From Casuarina equisetifolia (lineage: Eukaryota > Streptophyta > Magnoliopsida > Fagales > Casuarinaceae): a stretch of DNA of 64,000 nt. This document shows positions 24,858-36,589 of the stretch, piece by piece. A program made the position numbers and the translations under genes. A model generated the notes under the pieces. The model saw only the letters and a list, made by a program, of their open reading frames with translations. It ran no database searches and was not told where the DNA came from. Each line of letters begins with the position of its first letter. Position 1 is the stretch's first letter. The stretch covers positions 10,213,938 through 10,277,937 of the forward strand of contig CM052358.1 of the NCBI GenBank assembly GCA_028551475.1, in the 5' to 3' direction.

Positions 24858-27326
24858 GGCTAGGAAAAGAGAGAAGGAGAGGAGAACTGAGACAAGTGGG
24901 AGTGAATAGAATTTAAAGACAAGTTTAATCGTGTCAAAGAGGAGAAATTTATCAGCCAACAAGACCATCTCGAAAAGATAATGCCTTTCCTGTGGAGGTT
25001 ACTCAGAACTGTACAAGTTATTCTCTGTTTAGTCCAAATAGTTGGCCAAAAAACATGACATCGTTTCAGTCCGATGGATGTTTCAACAAAGAAAAAAAAA
25101 AAACAAAATTATAGTTCTCGGAGGACAGTCAATTAGACATCCAAAGTTCTTTGATTTCCTAATTTTGTTGATCTACAAGCGACTACCTCAAATAGGAATA
25201 GGATTAGATGCATGTTCTTGATAGCAACAATATTTTATATTCGTAACATTGTCAAGCCTTATTATGATTTTCTTTTGTTAAGACGAATTATAATGTCCGG
25301 CGCATAATGCCTTAGTATTGAAGTATTAATAAGTTTGGAGGTAGAGCAAAGAATTAAAGAGAACTTCTAATTTTTTGTTGCCAAACCACCTAAAACTTAC
25401 AAAGAGGACCAATTTCAAATTCATAAAATGAAGATTTTGGAAAATGATTATTTGATAAAACACAAATGACGATGCAATTAGGCCTTTCTAAATAATCACT
25501 GGATACAATTGGTGTTGACATCACTGGATACAAAATGATCTCACTTTGTCTCTACCAGTGCTTAGGAAGTCTTTCCAACCTCTTGCTGCATGACATTAAT
25601 CAGTCTTACAACAATTGCAAAGCCCTTTAAATTTAACAAAGCCAGAGTCCTTGCAGACACCTTGTTTGTGTTATACATGAAATTGAAGTAAATTTGAAGA
25701 AACCCTCTTGGGGCTGGTCTGTAATGAGAAGAATATTGTTTCTCTTTTGAGAGGATCTTTCCTACCGACATAGAGGAAGTCAAAAAGCTCCTTAATCGTT
25801 TCGAATTTGTACTCCTAAAGAGCAAAAGAAAAATTCGGTCTTCCCTCTAGTCTTTCTTTTTATTCTTAACGACCTGGAGTCTTCCTACATTTAGTGGCTT
25901 CGTGGGCTCAAGTCTTCTTTCATTTATTGTTGAAGACTTTTAGCTTCTTTCTTTTGCACGTAGCCGCTATCCTTGATTTATGACCAAAGTTTGATGCTCG
26001 ATTAAGGAAACAACTCTCTTATTTATCATAAAAAAATCACTATTTCCTATTGACATATAGAAAGTAAAAAAGTTCTTTCATCTTTTTGAATTTTTACACC
26101 TAAAAAGCAAAAACTTTCTTCGGTCTTCCTCGTAGTCTTTCTTCATTTTATTTTTAACGACCTTGGGTTTGTTTTTTCATTTATTGCGTTCATTACCTCA
26201 AGTCTTCTTTCGTTGGAGATTTGGCTTCTTTATTGGGCAGGTTGCCGCTCTCCCTGACTTGGAAAGAATAAATGAATTGTTTGCAACCTTTGTCCACTAT
26301 AATTATTACCGCTTTTCCTGGAATATTAAATGAAAGTAGCTAACTCTTTGTGACGACTTTGGGGTTATACTTTATGTAACTTTTCTGAATCACAGGAAAT
26401 CATATTCTCCACCTACATCAACTTAGGCAATGGACAGAACATTTTGGTTTTCTTGTAAGTAAAGCCGGGTACCACAGGTGTTCTCTGGAGCTTTTCCAAA
26501 TTGTGATTTTGCCAGATTGTGTAATTAGCAATGTTGTACAGCTCCACGCTATAGGAAAGGAATATGAAAGAAAAATTAAATAGTTTTGTCAATAAAGTTT
26601 CATTGCTATTGAGCCACCTTTTATCATGATGCGATTTTGCAGATAGATGATATTCGAAATATATATATTGTTAGCCTTATCAATTGTATTAAAAAATAAC
26701 TTTAGACGCGAAGACTACACTTTTTGGCCATTTTTCTAGATTGGAATGGTTGTTAGAAGTAAAGGAACGCAATGATATGGCCAACTTGTCAGCGGCATTG
26801 GGGCAATGTTAACCAATCAAGTTGCAGCAGCAAAAGTGGAATTTGGCATAGTTTACTTCACATTTGTTTTTTCCTTTCTTAACAATTTTTCTTTAGAAGT
26901 ACTATGTATGTCCATACTACCAAAAGATTCCTATGGTGACATCCATAATTAAAAATGCATAGTACTAAAGTTGCTTCAAATCATATAATGTGTGAGTAAA
27001 GCTAAAGGCAAACTATGCATTTGAAAGGTCAATAATTAAAATAAAATTCCACAAATATGGCATATATGAAATTTATTGACTTCAAAGTTTATAAGAGTGA
27101 TGAGTGAACTTGTATCTTATTAAAAAATAGATGTTTCTATAGTATATAGTAAGGGAATTGCACCTAAACATGGAGAAAGATTTTTAAAACTAAATCTTTG
27201 GCTACAAACCATACAAAGCAAATAATAAGAAATGAAAAATTAGTTTCTCTTCAAAATAATTACTGGCTACTTAAAAGACCTACTGCTAATAAGATTGGAC
27301 AATAAACCATCCTTATTTCTAAAATT
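24680..27326. repeat. Left arm of a large inverted repeat
   Basis: Read as reverse complement, this arm matches 27360-28304 and then, beyond a LINE insertion, 34549 to about 36110. Colinear match points are 27306-27326 with 27360-27382, 26436-26452 with 28288-28303, 26390-26420 with 34560-34590, 26040-26110 with 34890-34960, 25310-25350 with 35320-35380 and 24970-25060 with 35600-35710. Indels are small and identity is high by eye (one 60-base stretch differs at only a few sites). The arm contains the kinase 5' coding end and its promoter region. Confidence 0.9.
25735..26275. repeat. Imperfect tandem duplication in the left arm
   Basis: Two neighbouring units of roughly 250-300 bp, about 25735-26010 and 26035-26275, share the order: a TCCT..CGACATA/ATTGACATA block, an AAAGAGCAAAAG-like block, CGGTCTTCC, TAACGACCT, CTCAAGTCTTCTTTC and GCCGCT. 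The same two units are seen in reverse in the right arm (about 34720-35110), so this tandem existed before the inverted duplication. Confidence 0.7.
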
Positions 27327-27359
27327 CTTAGACATGATTCAATTTAAATAATAGCAAAT

Positions 27360-28304
27360 AATTTTAGGAATAAGGATGGTTTGCTTTGCAATCTTACTAG
27401 CAATAAGTCTTTTAAGTAACTAATAATTATTCTAGAGAGAAACTAATTTTTCATTTCTTATTATCTATTTCATTTGGTTTGTAGCTAGAGATTTAGTCTT
27501 AAGAATATTTTAATTAGCCTTAAGAATCTTTCTCCATGTTCAAGCACTATTCCCTGATTGCATACTATACAAAAATCTATGTTTTAGTAAGATACGAGTT
27601 CACTCATGATGATCATATAAACTTTGAAGTCAATAAATTCCATATATGCCTTTTTTGTAGAATTGTATTTCAATTATTGACCTCTTAAATGCCTAGTTTA
27701 CCTTCAGCTTTACCCACACATATCTTATTTGAATCAACTTTAGTATTATGCATTTTAAGTTATGGATATCACTATAGGAATTTTTTGGTAGTATGGACTT
27801 ACATAGTACTTCTAAAGAAAAATTGTTAAGAAAGGAAAAAAAAAAGGCAAATGAGAAGTAAACTAAGCCAATTTCCACTTTTGTTGCAACTACTAAATTG
27901 GTTAACATTGCCCTAGTTCGGCTAACAAGTTGGAGACATCATTGTGTTCCTCAACTTCGAATAAACATTCTAATCTAAAGCACTCATTGAAGAAGAAAAA
28001 GAAAAGGGCCAAAAGTGGTTTTCATGTCTAAAGTTATTTTTAATATGATATTGATAAAGGTGACAATATATATATTTCCAATACCATCTATCTGCAAAAT
28101 CTCATTATGATAAATGGTGCCTCAAGAGCAATGAAACTTTATTGACAAATCTATTTAATTTTTCTTTCATATTCCTTTTTTAGAGTGTGGAGATGTACAA
28201 CATCTCTAATCATACAATTTGGCAACATCATGCTCTGTAAAAGCTCCCAAGAATGCTTGTGGTAACCGGCTTGACTTACATGAAAACCAAAATGTTCTAT
28301 CCAT
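27360..28304. repeat. Right arm of inverted repeat, inner part
   Basis: Reverse complement of about 26430-27326. The arms are separated by only about 33 bases (27327-27359). The match stops abruptly at TCTATCCAT (28304), exactly where the T-run of the inserted LINE begins. Confidence 0.9.
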
Positions 28305-28516
28305 TTTTTTTATTTTTTTTTTAGAGAACAGGGACAGTACCCTGACAAATTTTATTAATACCAACAAGACTAGGCGTAATAACCATACATCATATAAATA
28401 TAATAGACAGGGTATAAGCCTAATCCATAAAGAAAAGTTAATCACTTACATATTATGCTGCCACACATACGTAAAAGTAAACACAAAAATACATTGGACA
28501 GCACATTCGCTTTATC

Positions 28517-29126
28517 TTATGGTGGCTTATAATTACCTAAACCTAGTTGATCTTTGACATAAACATCTAAACATGGATGAGGCAATGATTCAAACTGGTC
28601 AAAAATTGTCACATTATGAATAGCATGACCATGATTGGCTAGACGATTTGCTACTACATTTCCCTCACAATGCACATGGCGCACAAGTGTATGTAAAGGA
28701 ATCATGGACAAACATTAACGTATAACATACTCTAATTTCCATGGAGTTTTCCACTTTTTGAGTAAACATTGAACTAAATAGAGAATCTAATTCAATAACT
28801 TGAGGTACTTGACTCTGTACATGACATATCTTAAGGCCCTCTAAAAAAGTATATGCTTCCACCTTTGCACTAGTGTCAGGATTCAACTTGGTGAAAAAGG
28901 CCATGATAAAGTCTCCATTATGATCTCTAAGGATTCCCTCTCCAGCATTGTTCCCCATGATGCTTAATTCGTCCGTATTCAACTTATATTGTCCCATAGG
29001 AGGAGGTTGCCAATGAATCCAAACTCCTCGCCGCCATGGAATGTAAATCACAGGAACTCTTAAAATAGATAGTGAAAGTCGATCTAGAAGACTTACTTGA
29101 ACCTTGACTTGGATTAGAGTTGACAA
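28517..29126 (-). pseudogene. LINE RNase H domain relic
   Basis: WQPPPMGQYKLNTDELS, EGILRDHNGDFIMAFF, AKVEAYTFLEGLKICH and VIELDSL are the first three catalytic blocks of a plant RNase H (RVT_3 type), with D, E and D retained. The last block at 28625-28680 reads GNVVANRLANHGH, so the fourth aspartate (usually VADRLA) is asparagine. The two parts are in different frames. Confidence 0.85.
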
Positions 29127-29281
29127 CTAGAGCATCCAATATATAACATCTTTGTTAATTTTGAACAAAGACATATATTTACCATTGTGTTTTGCTGAAT
29201 TCCTAGCCAACCAAATTCCTCTCATAATAACTTCTCCCAAAATGGCTATTAGCGGTCTCCTTTGATTATGCCATGAAGCCT

Positions 29282-29990
29282 CTAAATACCATGAAGAAAC
29301 AAGATCAGATATAGAAGTAAAATGAACAGGTACTTGAAGTGCGTCACCGAATGTTCTCCAAAGTCATTGTGCCAATCTACTATACATAGAGACATGATCC
29401 ATAGTCTCCCATTCCCCCATGTTGCAATAATAACACTTAGATGCCAATTGGATTCCCCTTCTTTGCATATTGCATTCCACAAGGATGCCATAGTGAATTA
29501 ATTTCCACATAAACAATCCAATATTGGGAGGGACTACTTTGTTCCACAAAAACTTTGCCCAAAGCACTTTTTCTTTTTTTCACTCTTTAGTCATGATATA
29601 CTAATGAAGCTGAAAATTCACCAGAAGCACTCAAATCACAAATAAGCCTATCCGTGTCCTGGTTACAAATAATTTTGTTAGCATGTTCTTGTTGCTTATT
29701 AGACAAATGTTCCTTAAGAAAATCTTGATTCTGAAAAGCTTCCCTAATTGTTATATTTTGATTTGGGCATAAAGGGTACCAAAGAGGTTGTCCAAGCCAA
29801 TTATCTTTCCAAAATGAACATTTACTCTCTCCAATAATCCATTTGCCATGTTTGACTGAATACTCCAACCAAGGCAAAAGCATCTTCCATATATGTGAAT
29901 GGGCATTCTTTTTACCTTGATTGATTGCTTTCATCAAGTGCCCATACTTAGCCCACATGATTGAGGCCCACAATTACTGTCCTTGAATGA
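29282..29990 (-). pseudogene. LINE zinc-binding (zf-RVT) region relic
   Basis: FLWNKVVPPNIGLFMWKLIH and CNMQRRGIQLASKCYYCNMG are the zf-RVT block that follows reverse transcriptase in plant LINEs; CYYC and HV remain from the zinc site. Upstream, 29973-29587 (SHIWKMLLPWLEYSVKHGKW, IGESKCSFWKDNW) is the linker that normally precedes it. Confidence 0.8.
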
Positions 29991-30459
29991 ACCACCATGC
30001 AAACTTGATTTGAAGGGCTTGCATTGTTTGTTCTAGGTTTCAAACTCCTAGACCACCTTCTTCCATAGGCATGCATATACTCTAGCAATTAACCCAATGA
30101 CTACCATTTCTATCTTCATTACTCCACATGAATTTAGCTAGTATGCTATTAATCTTCTTGATGACCGTCCTAGGCACTTTTGTAATAGAAATGGTATATA
30201 TCGACATAAAGGAGAGAACACTTTTGATCAATGTCAATTTACCCCCTTGTGATAGGAATTTTTCCTTCTAATTTTGCACTCTATTAGCTATAGTACCTAC
30301 CATCTCATCAAAGTAATGAATGCGACTTCACCCTTTGAATAATGAAATGCTCAAGTATTTAATTGGCAGGTCTATAAAAGTAAATCTTGTTATATGTTTG
30401 ATAAGTGCTTTCTTTGATGGATCTAAATTTTTTGATACTATTACCCTTATCTTTTCTAC

Positions 30460-31490
30460 ATTTACCTTTTAACCACTATATGCTTCATATTCTTCTAATA
30501 AAGCTTTGAGATACTCAAGAGAACGTTGATTTCCTTCCATAAAAATTAACATATCATCAGCATATAACAAATGAGAAACTCCCTCAAAATTATTATCACC
30601 TTTAAATCTTCCAATGAATGGCGTCATTTCCATCAAATGATTGAGCTTTCTACTAAATGCATCTTGAGCTAAGATAAAAATGCTAGGCAACAAGGGATCC
30701 CCCTAACGAACCCCTCATGTGGACTTAAAAAAACCATATTTTGCTCCTTGCACCAAAAGTGTAAACCAATTATTGGATATACACCTAAATATCATATCAC
30801 TCCATTGGCGAGAAAAACCAAACCGCTCCAATACCTTAAGTATAAATCCCCACTCCATTGGATCATACGCCTTTTCCATATCCACTTTAATCATCATGTT
30901 GACTTTAACCTTACAATCCAATTCATTCACCATTTCTTATGCTATTGCAACATTTTCATGAATAGCTCGCCTTTGTACAAAATCAAATTGTTCCTTAAAG
31001 ATCACCAAAGGTAATAAGCATATCAATCTATCATTCAATATCTTGGCAACAATCTTATAAGTAAAATTGGACAAACTGATAAGCCTTAGATCTTTCAAAC
31101 TCTGGGGGTTTTTCTTTTTTGGGATTAAAACAATTAGCATGGAAGTAATACATTTAGGCATGGGATTGCCACCAAAGAAATCTTGTACCACTGTGACTAT
31201 ATCTTCTTTCATAATCTCAACACTTGCTTAATAAAAGTGTCTATTGAATCCATCGGGCCTTGGAGCACTATCAGGATCTAATCCTTTAATGGCCATCAAA
31301 ATCTCTTCCCATTGTGGCTCCCTACATAGCTCATCATTGTGCTTAGTAGTTACTAGTGGCGGAATATAATCAAACAAATCACTTTGTATTCTTGCCTCTG
31401 AGGGAAATCTAAATGGATGAATGAAAGGTGTGTTATTGTCTTCAGTGAGGAGATGGGAATAGTAGTCAACTACTAATGGTCCCAATATTT
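30460..31490 (-). pseudogene. LINE reverse transcriptase relic
   Basis: The blocks, in order, are IKGLDPDSAPRPDGFN (31260, the usual GPDG is RPDG), VLIPKKKNPQSLKDLRLIS (31110), KVDMEKAYDPMEWGF (30870) and SHLLYADDMLIF (30560) with an intact YADD. Frame changes occur between 31212 and 30933 and again near 30700. Reverse transcriptase of L1-type plant elements is certain; activity is not possible. Confidence 0.9.
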
Positions 31491-31799
31491 TAGGATCTAA
31501 GGTATACGTGTCATCATGTAGCTTGAAGTTCCACTTTGTCTAAGAGTTCCTTTCTTTGATACAAGCGTGGAAATACATAGTTTTTCTATCCCATTTTTGT
31601 AACCATTTTACTCTTGACTTATCTTTTAGGATTCCTTCCTCCTGTGTGAGTAGGTCATTTAATTATGCATGAATCCTTTTATATTCTGTATGTTTAACCT
31701 CTGACCAGCCCTGTTAAATTTCCTTATCAGGCCTACACATGCTTTCTTCCATATTGGCTTTTTCTTATTGTTTATGATTCTTTGTTTTCCTACTCCATT

Positions 31800-32689
31800 C
31801 TTGGAATGTTTGCTTCACATGTTTCAAACGACCATACAACCTGTGCCATGGGGAATCTGCTTGAAATATATGTCACTCTGTCTCCATAATCTCTTTAAAG
31901 AATTGCTCTTGAATCCATTGTCTTTGAAACTTGAAACTTTCATAGTACTTCCTGTCTTCAAACAATGATAGAACCAAAAGACAATGATCAGATTGTATCC
32001 ATGGAAAGTGGCACACCCAAATTTGAGGAAAGTAAGAAAATGCCTCCAAGTTATTAAGAACCCTATCAAGTCGTATCCAAGTGCGCAGTTGCCTTACCTC
32101 ATTGTTACACCATGTGTATGGTTCTCCTTCATATTCGGCATCTAACAAACTAGTCTCAGAAATAAATTCTTGAAACTACTCCATTGCCTTTCTAGTGTAG
32201 AGTTTGCCTTTTTTTTTTTTATTGGTTTGTGATGGTATTGAAATCACCTCCCATTATCCACGGTTTGCTTCCAATATCCAACTCCAATAATGAATTTCAT
32301 AGTGACATTCCTACATTACACTCATAACATGCATAGATCACAATGAATACAAATGAGTAATCTATTGTCTCAATATTCAAGGTTATGTGCTAAGTGTGTA
32401 TTACAATGACACCTCAACCTTTACCTGACCTTTCCATAAGATCCATATGTACTTGTTTTTTGGTTCAAATTGCTTAAAGTGGGGAAATTGAAGTTTGACT
32501 GCTATATTCCTCAAATGATTGCTTTTTCTTCTTTGGTTCCAATAAAGCCAAAAATTCAATTTTGTTATCTTTGAATACCTCTTTTAAGTAGTCTATTTTT
32601 TGGAGGGTACCGGTCCCTTTAATATTCCATATCAATGTCTTCATAATGTAAGGGCAATGGGGGAACACATTTTGGTAGAATGTGTGCAT
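31800..32689 (-). pseudogene. LINE endonuclease relic
   Basis: It starts MKTLIWNIKGTGTLQK (from 32644), includes a FLALLEPK block, and after frameshifts continues with EGEPYTWCNN, TWIRLDRVLNN and WIQSDHCLLVL, the SDH catalytic block. This is the exonuclease-endonuclease-phosphatase fold that nicks target DNA for LINE insertion. Confidence 0.85.
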
Positions 32690-33487
32690 ATCTTGCTACT
32701 CTATTAGACTTTATGAGGGTGGAGCTAAATTGATTATGTTTGTTTCTTACACCAATAATTTACTTACCGAGTATAGAAGGTGTCGCAAATGATTTCCTGA
32801 ACATGCTTGCTAGATTTTGAACTGTAATGTCCCTATCACTTTGTCTTAGACCTTCTTTTAGATGATCTTTTACCACTTCATCCCCAGATTGCTTAGGAGC
32901 CTACCACTAACCCTCATTAGTGTGGCATTTTGCCCATATTCATCCAAAATCACCACAAAACTCTTTAGAAGGAAGGCTAATCTCTTGTTAGGTTTCATCT
33001 TATTATCTCTACATCCAGATGCATCCCTAAGACTAAGCACCCTTGACTTTATCATTCTATTAGGTTGCCTTAGGGATTCAACTATATATTGCATATGTTG
33101 CTGCATGGTAGAGGAGCACCTTAAAGTTGATTCTTGAAGTTCTTCTACAACGATATTATTTCACTCATTCACTTTTATGCAATCCAAACTAGCAAAGGAA
33201 TTGGTAGTTTTGATAGGTTGATAAACAACTAGTGTACCATGATCTACTCCACTTGAATTTGATATGTTTTGGCCTCACTCTAATGTATCATTCCCTTTCT
33301 CTATTAATTACACTTCCTAGTTTTAAAAGAAAGGAACTTTTCTAATGTAATTCATTATTGATGGCTTTTTGGTGTTAGTGGCAATCCTCTGACTAGGTAG
33401 CATCCCAACCTCAATACCTGTAATGTTGCTAGTCAATGCTTCATTTTCCTTAGCAATATTAATGGTTGATACCATTTGTACTAGTTC

Positions 33488-34549
33488 TTAAAAAATTGCT
33501 TCTTTATTGTTATTGCCTCTTTTATTTTTTGGATGATCAACATGTTCTAAGTTCTTATACATATTTCCTACACTTATATTAACCTTATTTGCCTTTCTTT
33601 GAGCTAAAGCCCATTGTTGACAACTAGTTAAGCCATGACCTTTTTTGTCACAAAATGTGCAACATCCATCCTTGGATTCATAGACAATTTCTCGCCAAAA
33701 ATTGTCTTCCACTACTTCCTCACTTTCAATCTCAACCAAAATCTTTTCAGGAAATGGTTTGGAATAGTCCATCTCCACACAAATCCTAGGTGCAATAGGA
33801 TGTTTTAGCTTTTTAGTTCTTTTATCAAAACATATGTACTTTCCAAGGACATTTCCAATAGTAGCCAATATCGAAGGGTTCTAACATGGAAGTGGAAGTT
33901 GCGGAAAGATAAGCCATGTTGCTACCATCTTACTTTCTATGACTTTGTTGTACATATTTTTCCATCTAGAAAATGTGTACCTATATTTATCAAAAAGCCT
34001 CCCATCCTGGGACTAGGCCAGTTGAAAGTCCTCCCTAGATTGTAATTGGATGCTTAAACTTTGACTATTTAGCAAGCCAAAAATTGTTAGTTTCTTTAGT
34101 CCCCATTCTATATTAACAAAATACTCAAACAGATTAACCGATGGTCGTTCTTTCTCAAAGGTGGCCACTAAAGTAAGTGTGTGATATTGAGCTACCTATG
34201 AAAATTCATGACTAGAGATGGCTACACGTGGGTAAGTTCCATTAATTGAAGCCAACTTAGGTACATACGAAATTGGAGGAATGTCTAGCAATTGGGTTAC
34301 TGAAATATATGGAGATAAAAATTGTCTCTCCGTAAAAGTCCTAAGGCTAACTATTGTTTTATGGTAGGGGATCCCATAGCCCAAGCCATTAAATGCTTGT
34401 TGGGATAAATGCCCATCCACCTTGGTTTTCAAAGAGGGTAGAATGGCCCTACCATGTGCAGCATGGGATCCTCCCTGTGTACATTGTTCGAAGGCCATGC
34501 GATTGGCAAAGACTCCAACATTTTCTTGCATGTTGTTTCTCGTTGTCAC
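33488..34549 (-). pseudogene. LINE ORF1 relic with zinc knuckle
   Basis: IAPRICVEMDYSKPFPEKIL is the end of a DUF4283-type domain. CTFCDKKGHGLTSC is a complete CCHC zinc knuckle. The upstream part (34549-33870) shows further broken DUF4283 sequence, such as VATIEKNYWLFVF-like pieces near 33930-34160, with stops. Confidence 0.75.
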
Positions 34550-36110
34550 ATTGCCTAAATTAAAGTAGGTGGAGAATATGATTCCCTATGATTCAGAAAG
34601 GTTGCATAAAGTAAGGCCCCAAAGTCTTCACAAAGAGTTATTTACTTTCCTTTAATATTCCAAGAAAAGTGGTAATAATTATAGTGGACACAGGTTGCAA
34701 ACAATTCATTTATTCTTTCCAAGTCAGGACAGTGTCGACCTGCATAATAAAGAAGCCAATTCTCCAATGAAAGGAGACTTGAGGTAATGAACATAATAAA
34801 TGAAAAAAAAAATACAAGGTCCTTAAAAATAAAATGAAGAAAGACTAGGGGGAGGATCGATGAAAATTTTCACTTTTTAGGTGTAAAAATTTGAAAAGAT
34901 GAAAGAATTTTTTTACTTTCTATATGTCAATAGGAAATAGTGATTTTTTTATGCTATAAATAAAAGAGTCGTTTCTTTAATCAAGCATCAAACTTAAATC
35001 ATAATCAAGGATATTGGCTACCTACAAAAGAAAGAAGCTAAAAATCATCAACAATAAATGTAAGAAGACTCCAGGTCATTAAGAATAAAAAGAAAGACTA
35101 GAGGCGAAGAACAGCAAGATGTTGGAAAGACGTCTTGGTAGAGACAAAGTGAGATCATTTTAGAAAGGCCTAATTGCATCTAGTGATGTCAACACCAATT
35201 CATTTGTATTTTATCACATAATCGTTTTCCAAAATCTTCACTTTATAAGTTTGAAATTGGTCTTCTTTATAAGTTTTAGGTGCTTTGAAACTAAAATTTA
35301 GAAGTTCTCTCTAATTCTTTGCTCTACCTCCAAACTTACTAATTCTTTAATACTAAGGCATTATGCTTTGGACATTGTATTTCGTCTTAACAAAAGAAAA
35401 GAATTGTAAGGCTTGACAATGGTACCAACATAAAATATAGTTGCTATCAAGAACATGCATCTAATCATATTCCTATTTGAGGAAGTCGTTAGTAGATCAA
35501 CGAAATTAGGAAATCAAAAAACTTTGGATGTCTAATTGATTGTCTTATAACAACTACAATTTTTTTCCCACTTTTATGAAACATTTATTGGACAAAAATG
35601 ATGTCATGTTTTCAAACCAATTGTTTAGACTAAGCAAAGAATAATTTATACAGTTCTAAGTAGCCATAACAAGAAAGGCATTAGTGCTTTAAGATCAGGG
35701 AAACATGGTCTTGTTGGCTAATAAGTTTCTCTTCTTTAACATGATCAAACTTGTCTTTGAATTCCATTCACTAATGTTACCGTAAGTTAGAATATGTAAC
35801 GTATGATGTTTTTTATTGTTTATCGCTTCCTATCAACAACACTTGAACCCAGCACCTATGGGTTATCATTGTTGCAATTCCTGGCTATAGATCTCCAACT
35901 AGTCTTAGTTTTCTACTCCTTCTCCCTTTTCCTAGCCATGGACACCATTTGCTACATCTTTTTCAAGTTGGCTCTTTATTTTTTACTTTCTCTTCTTACC
36001 CTTACAAAGGCAGTTTCTATATATCTCACTTTGACTCCCCTACAGTGAACTTATTGTATCATGGAGATGCTATACCATCATTTGAATTCGTAGAAATGAA
36101 CGATGCCAAT
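34549..36110. repeat. Right arm of inverted repeat, outer part
   Basis: Continuation of the right arm after the LINE; reverse complement of about 26420 down to 24680. It ends inside the kinase-derived sequence near 36110, where unrelated copia-type sequence begins. Confidence 0.9.
35712..36110 (+). pseudogene. Truncated lectin receptor kinase copy
   Basis: The start reads MVLLANKFLFFNMIKLVFEF, matching the opening of the intact kinase frame. An insertion of about 117 bp (roughly 35776-35892) with stops follows. Then FYSFSLFLAMDTICYIFFKL matches the signal-peptide region, and after a frameshift LLYHGDAIPSFEFVEMN matches the first part of the lectin domain. It stops about 95 codons into the long frame. 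It has no kinase domain and cannot make a receptor. It faces away from the intact gene, head to head, and belongs to the inverted-repeat arm. Confidence 0.9.
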
Positions 36111-36589
36111 TTTGCAAGCATTATTAGTTAGGTTTAAATGAAAGTGAATTGAAGAAAGAGAGAGATTGCCATAAAGCTAATTTCGTCAAAAATTTCAAAG
36201 ACACAGATGGAAGTAAAATTTGATTATATTGATGAATTCTCCATTTGATTCCATTTGATACATTAAGGTTAATTTATAAAACTATACACAAATTGAATTG
36301 GTAACAAAATCACATTAGTTACAATGAGGATTCAATGAGGATTCTAGCTGATTTTGTCAATTAGCAGTGCCTAAGATTTGCAAAAAAGCTAAGGTCATGT
36401 CAAGTTTATCGTGGGTCAAACACAAATCACCCCTGGGTTGATTTTGAAACGAGTCACACAATCGAGTCTCAATGGCTAACGTGGAGAGCATGTGTCCATG
36501 ATATGCTTCAAAGTGCATGATGACAGACTTCTCTAATAGGCCCTCATAAACGGAAAGGGTAAAATGCACCATCAACTTGAAGTGATACA

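Larger units (their letters stand above)
28305..34548 (-). mobile_element. Degenerate LINE (plant L1-type), reverse
   Basis: On the minus strand the order is ORF1-like zinc-knuckle protein (33868-33488), endonuclease (32644-31800), reverse transcriptase (31490-30460), zinc-binding region (29980-29360) and RNase H (29080-28520). The T-run at 28305-28322 is the poly(A) tail. Because it sits inside an inverted-repeat arm, the other arm shows the uninterrupted target: sequence that continues TCCATTGCCTAA is split into TCCAT and CATTGCCTAA. The target-site duplication is at most about 4 bp or has decayed. All coding parts contain stops or frameshifts. Confidence 0.9.
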
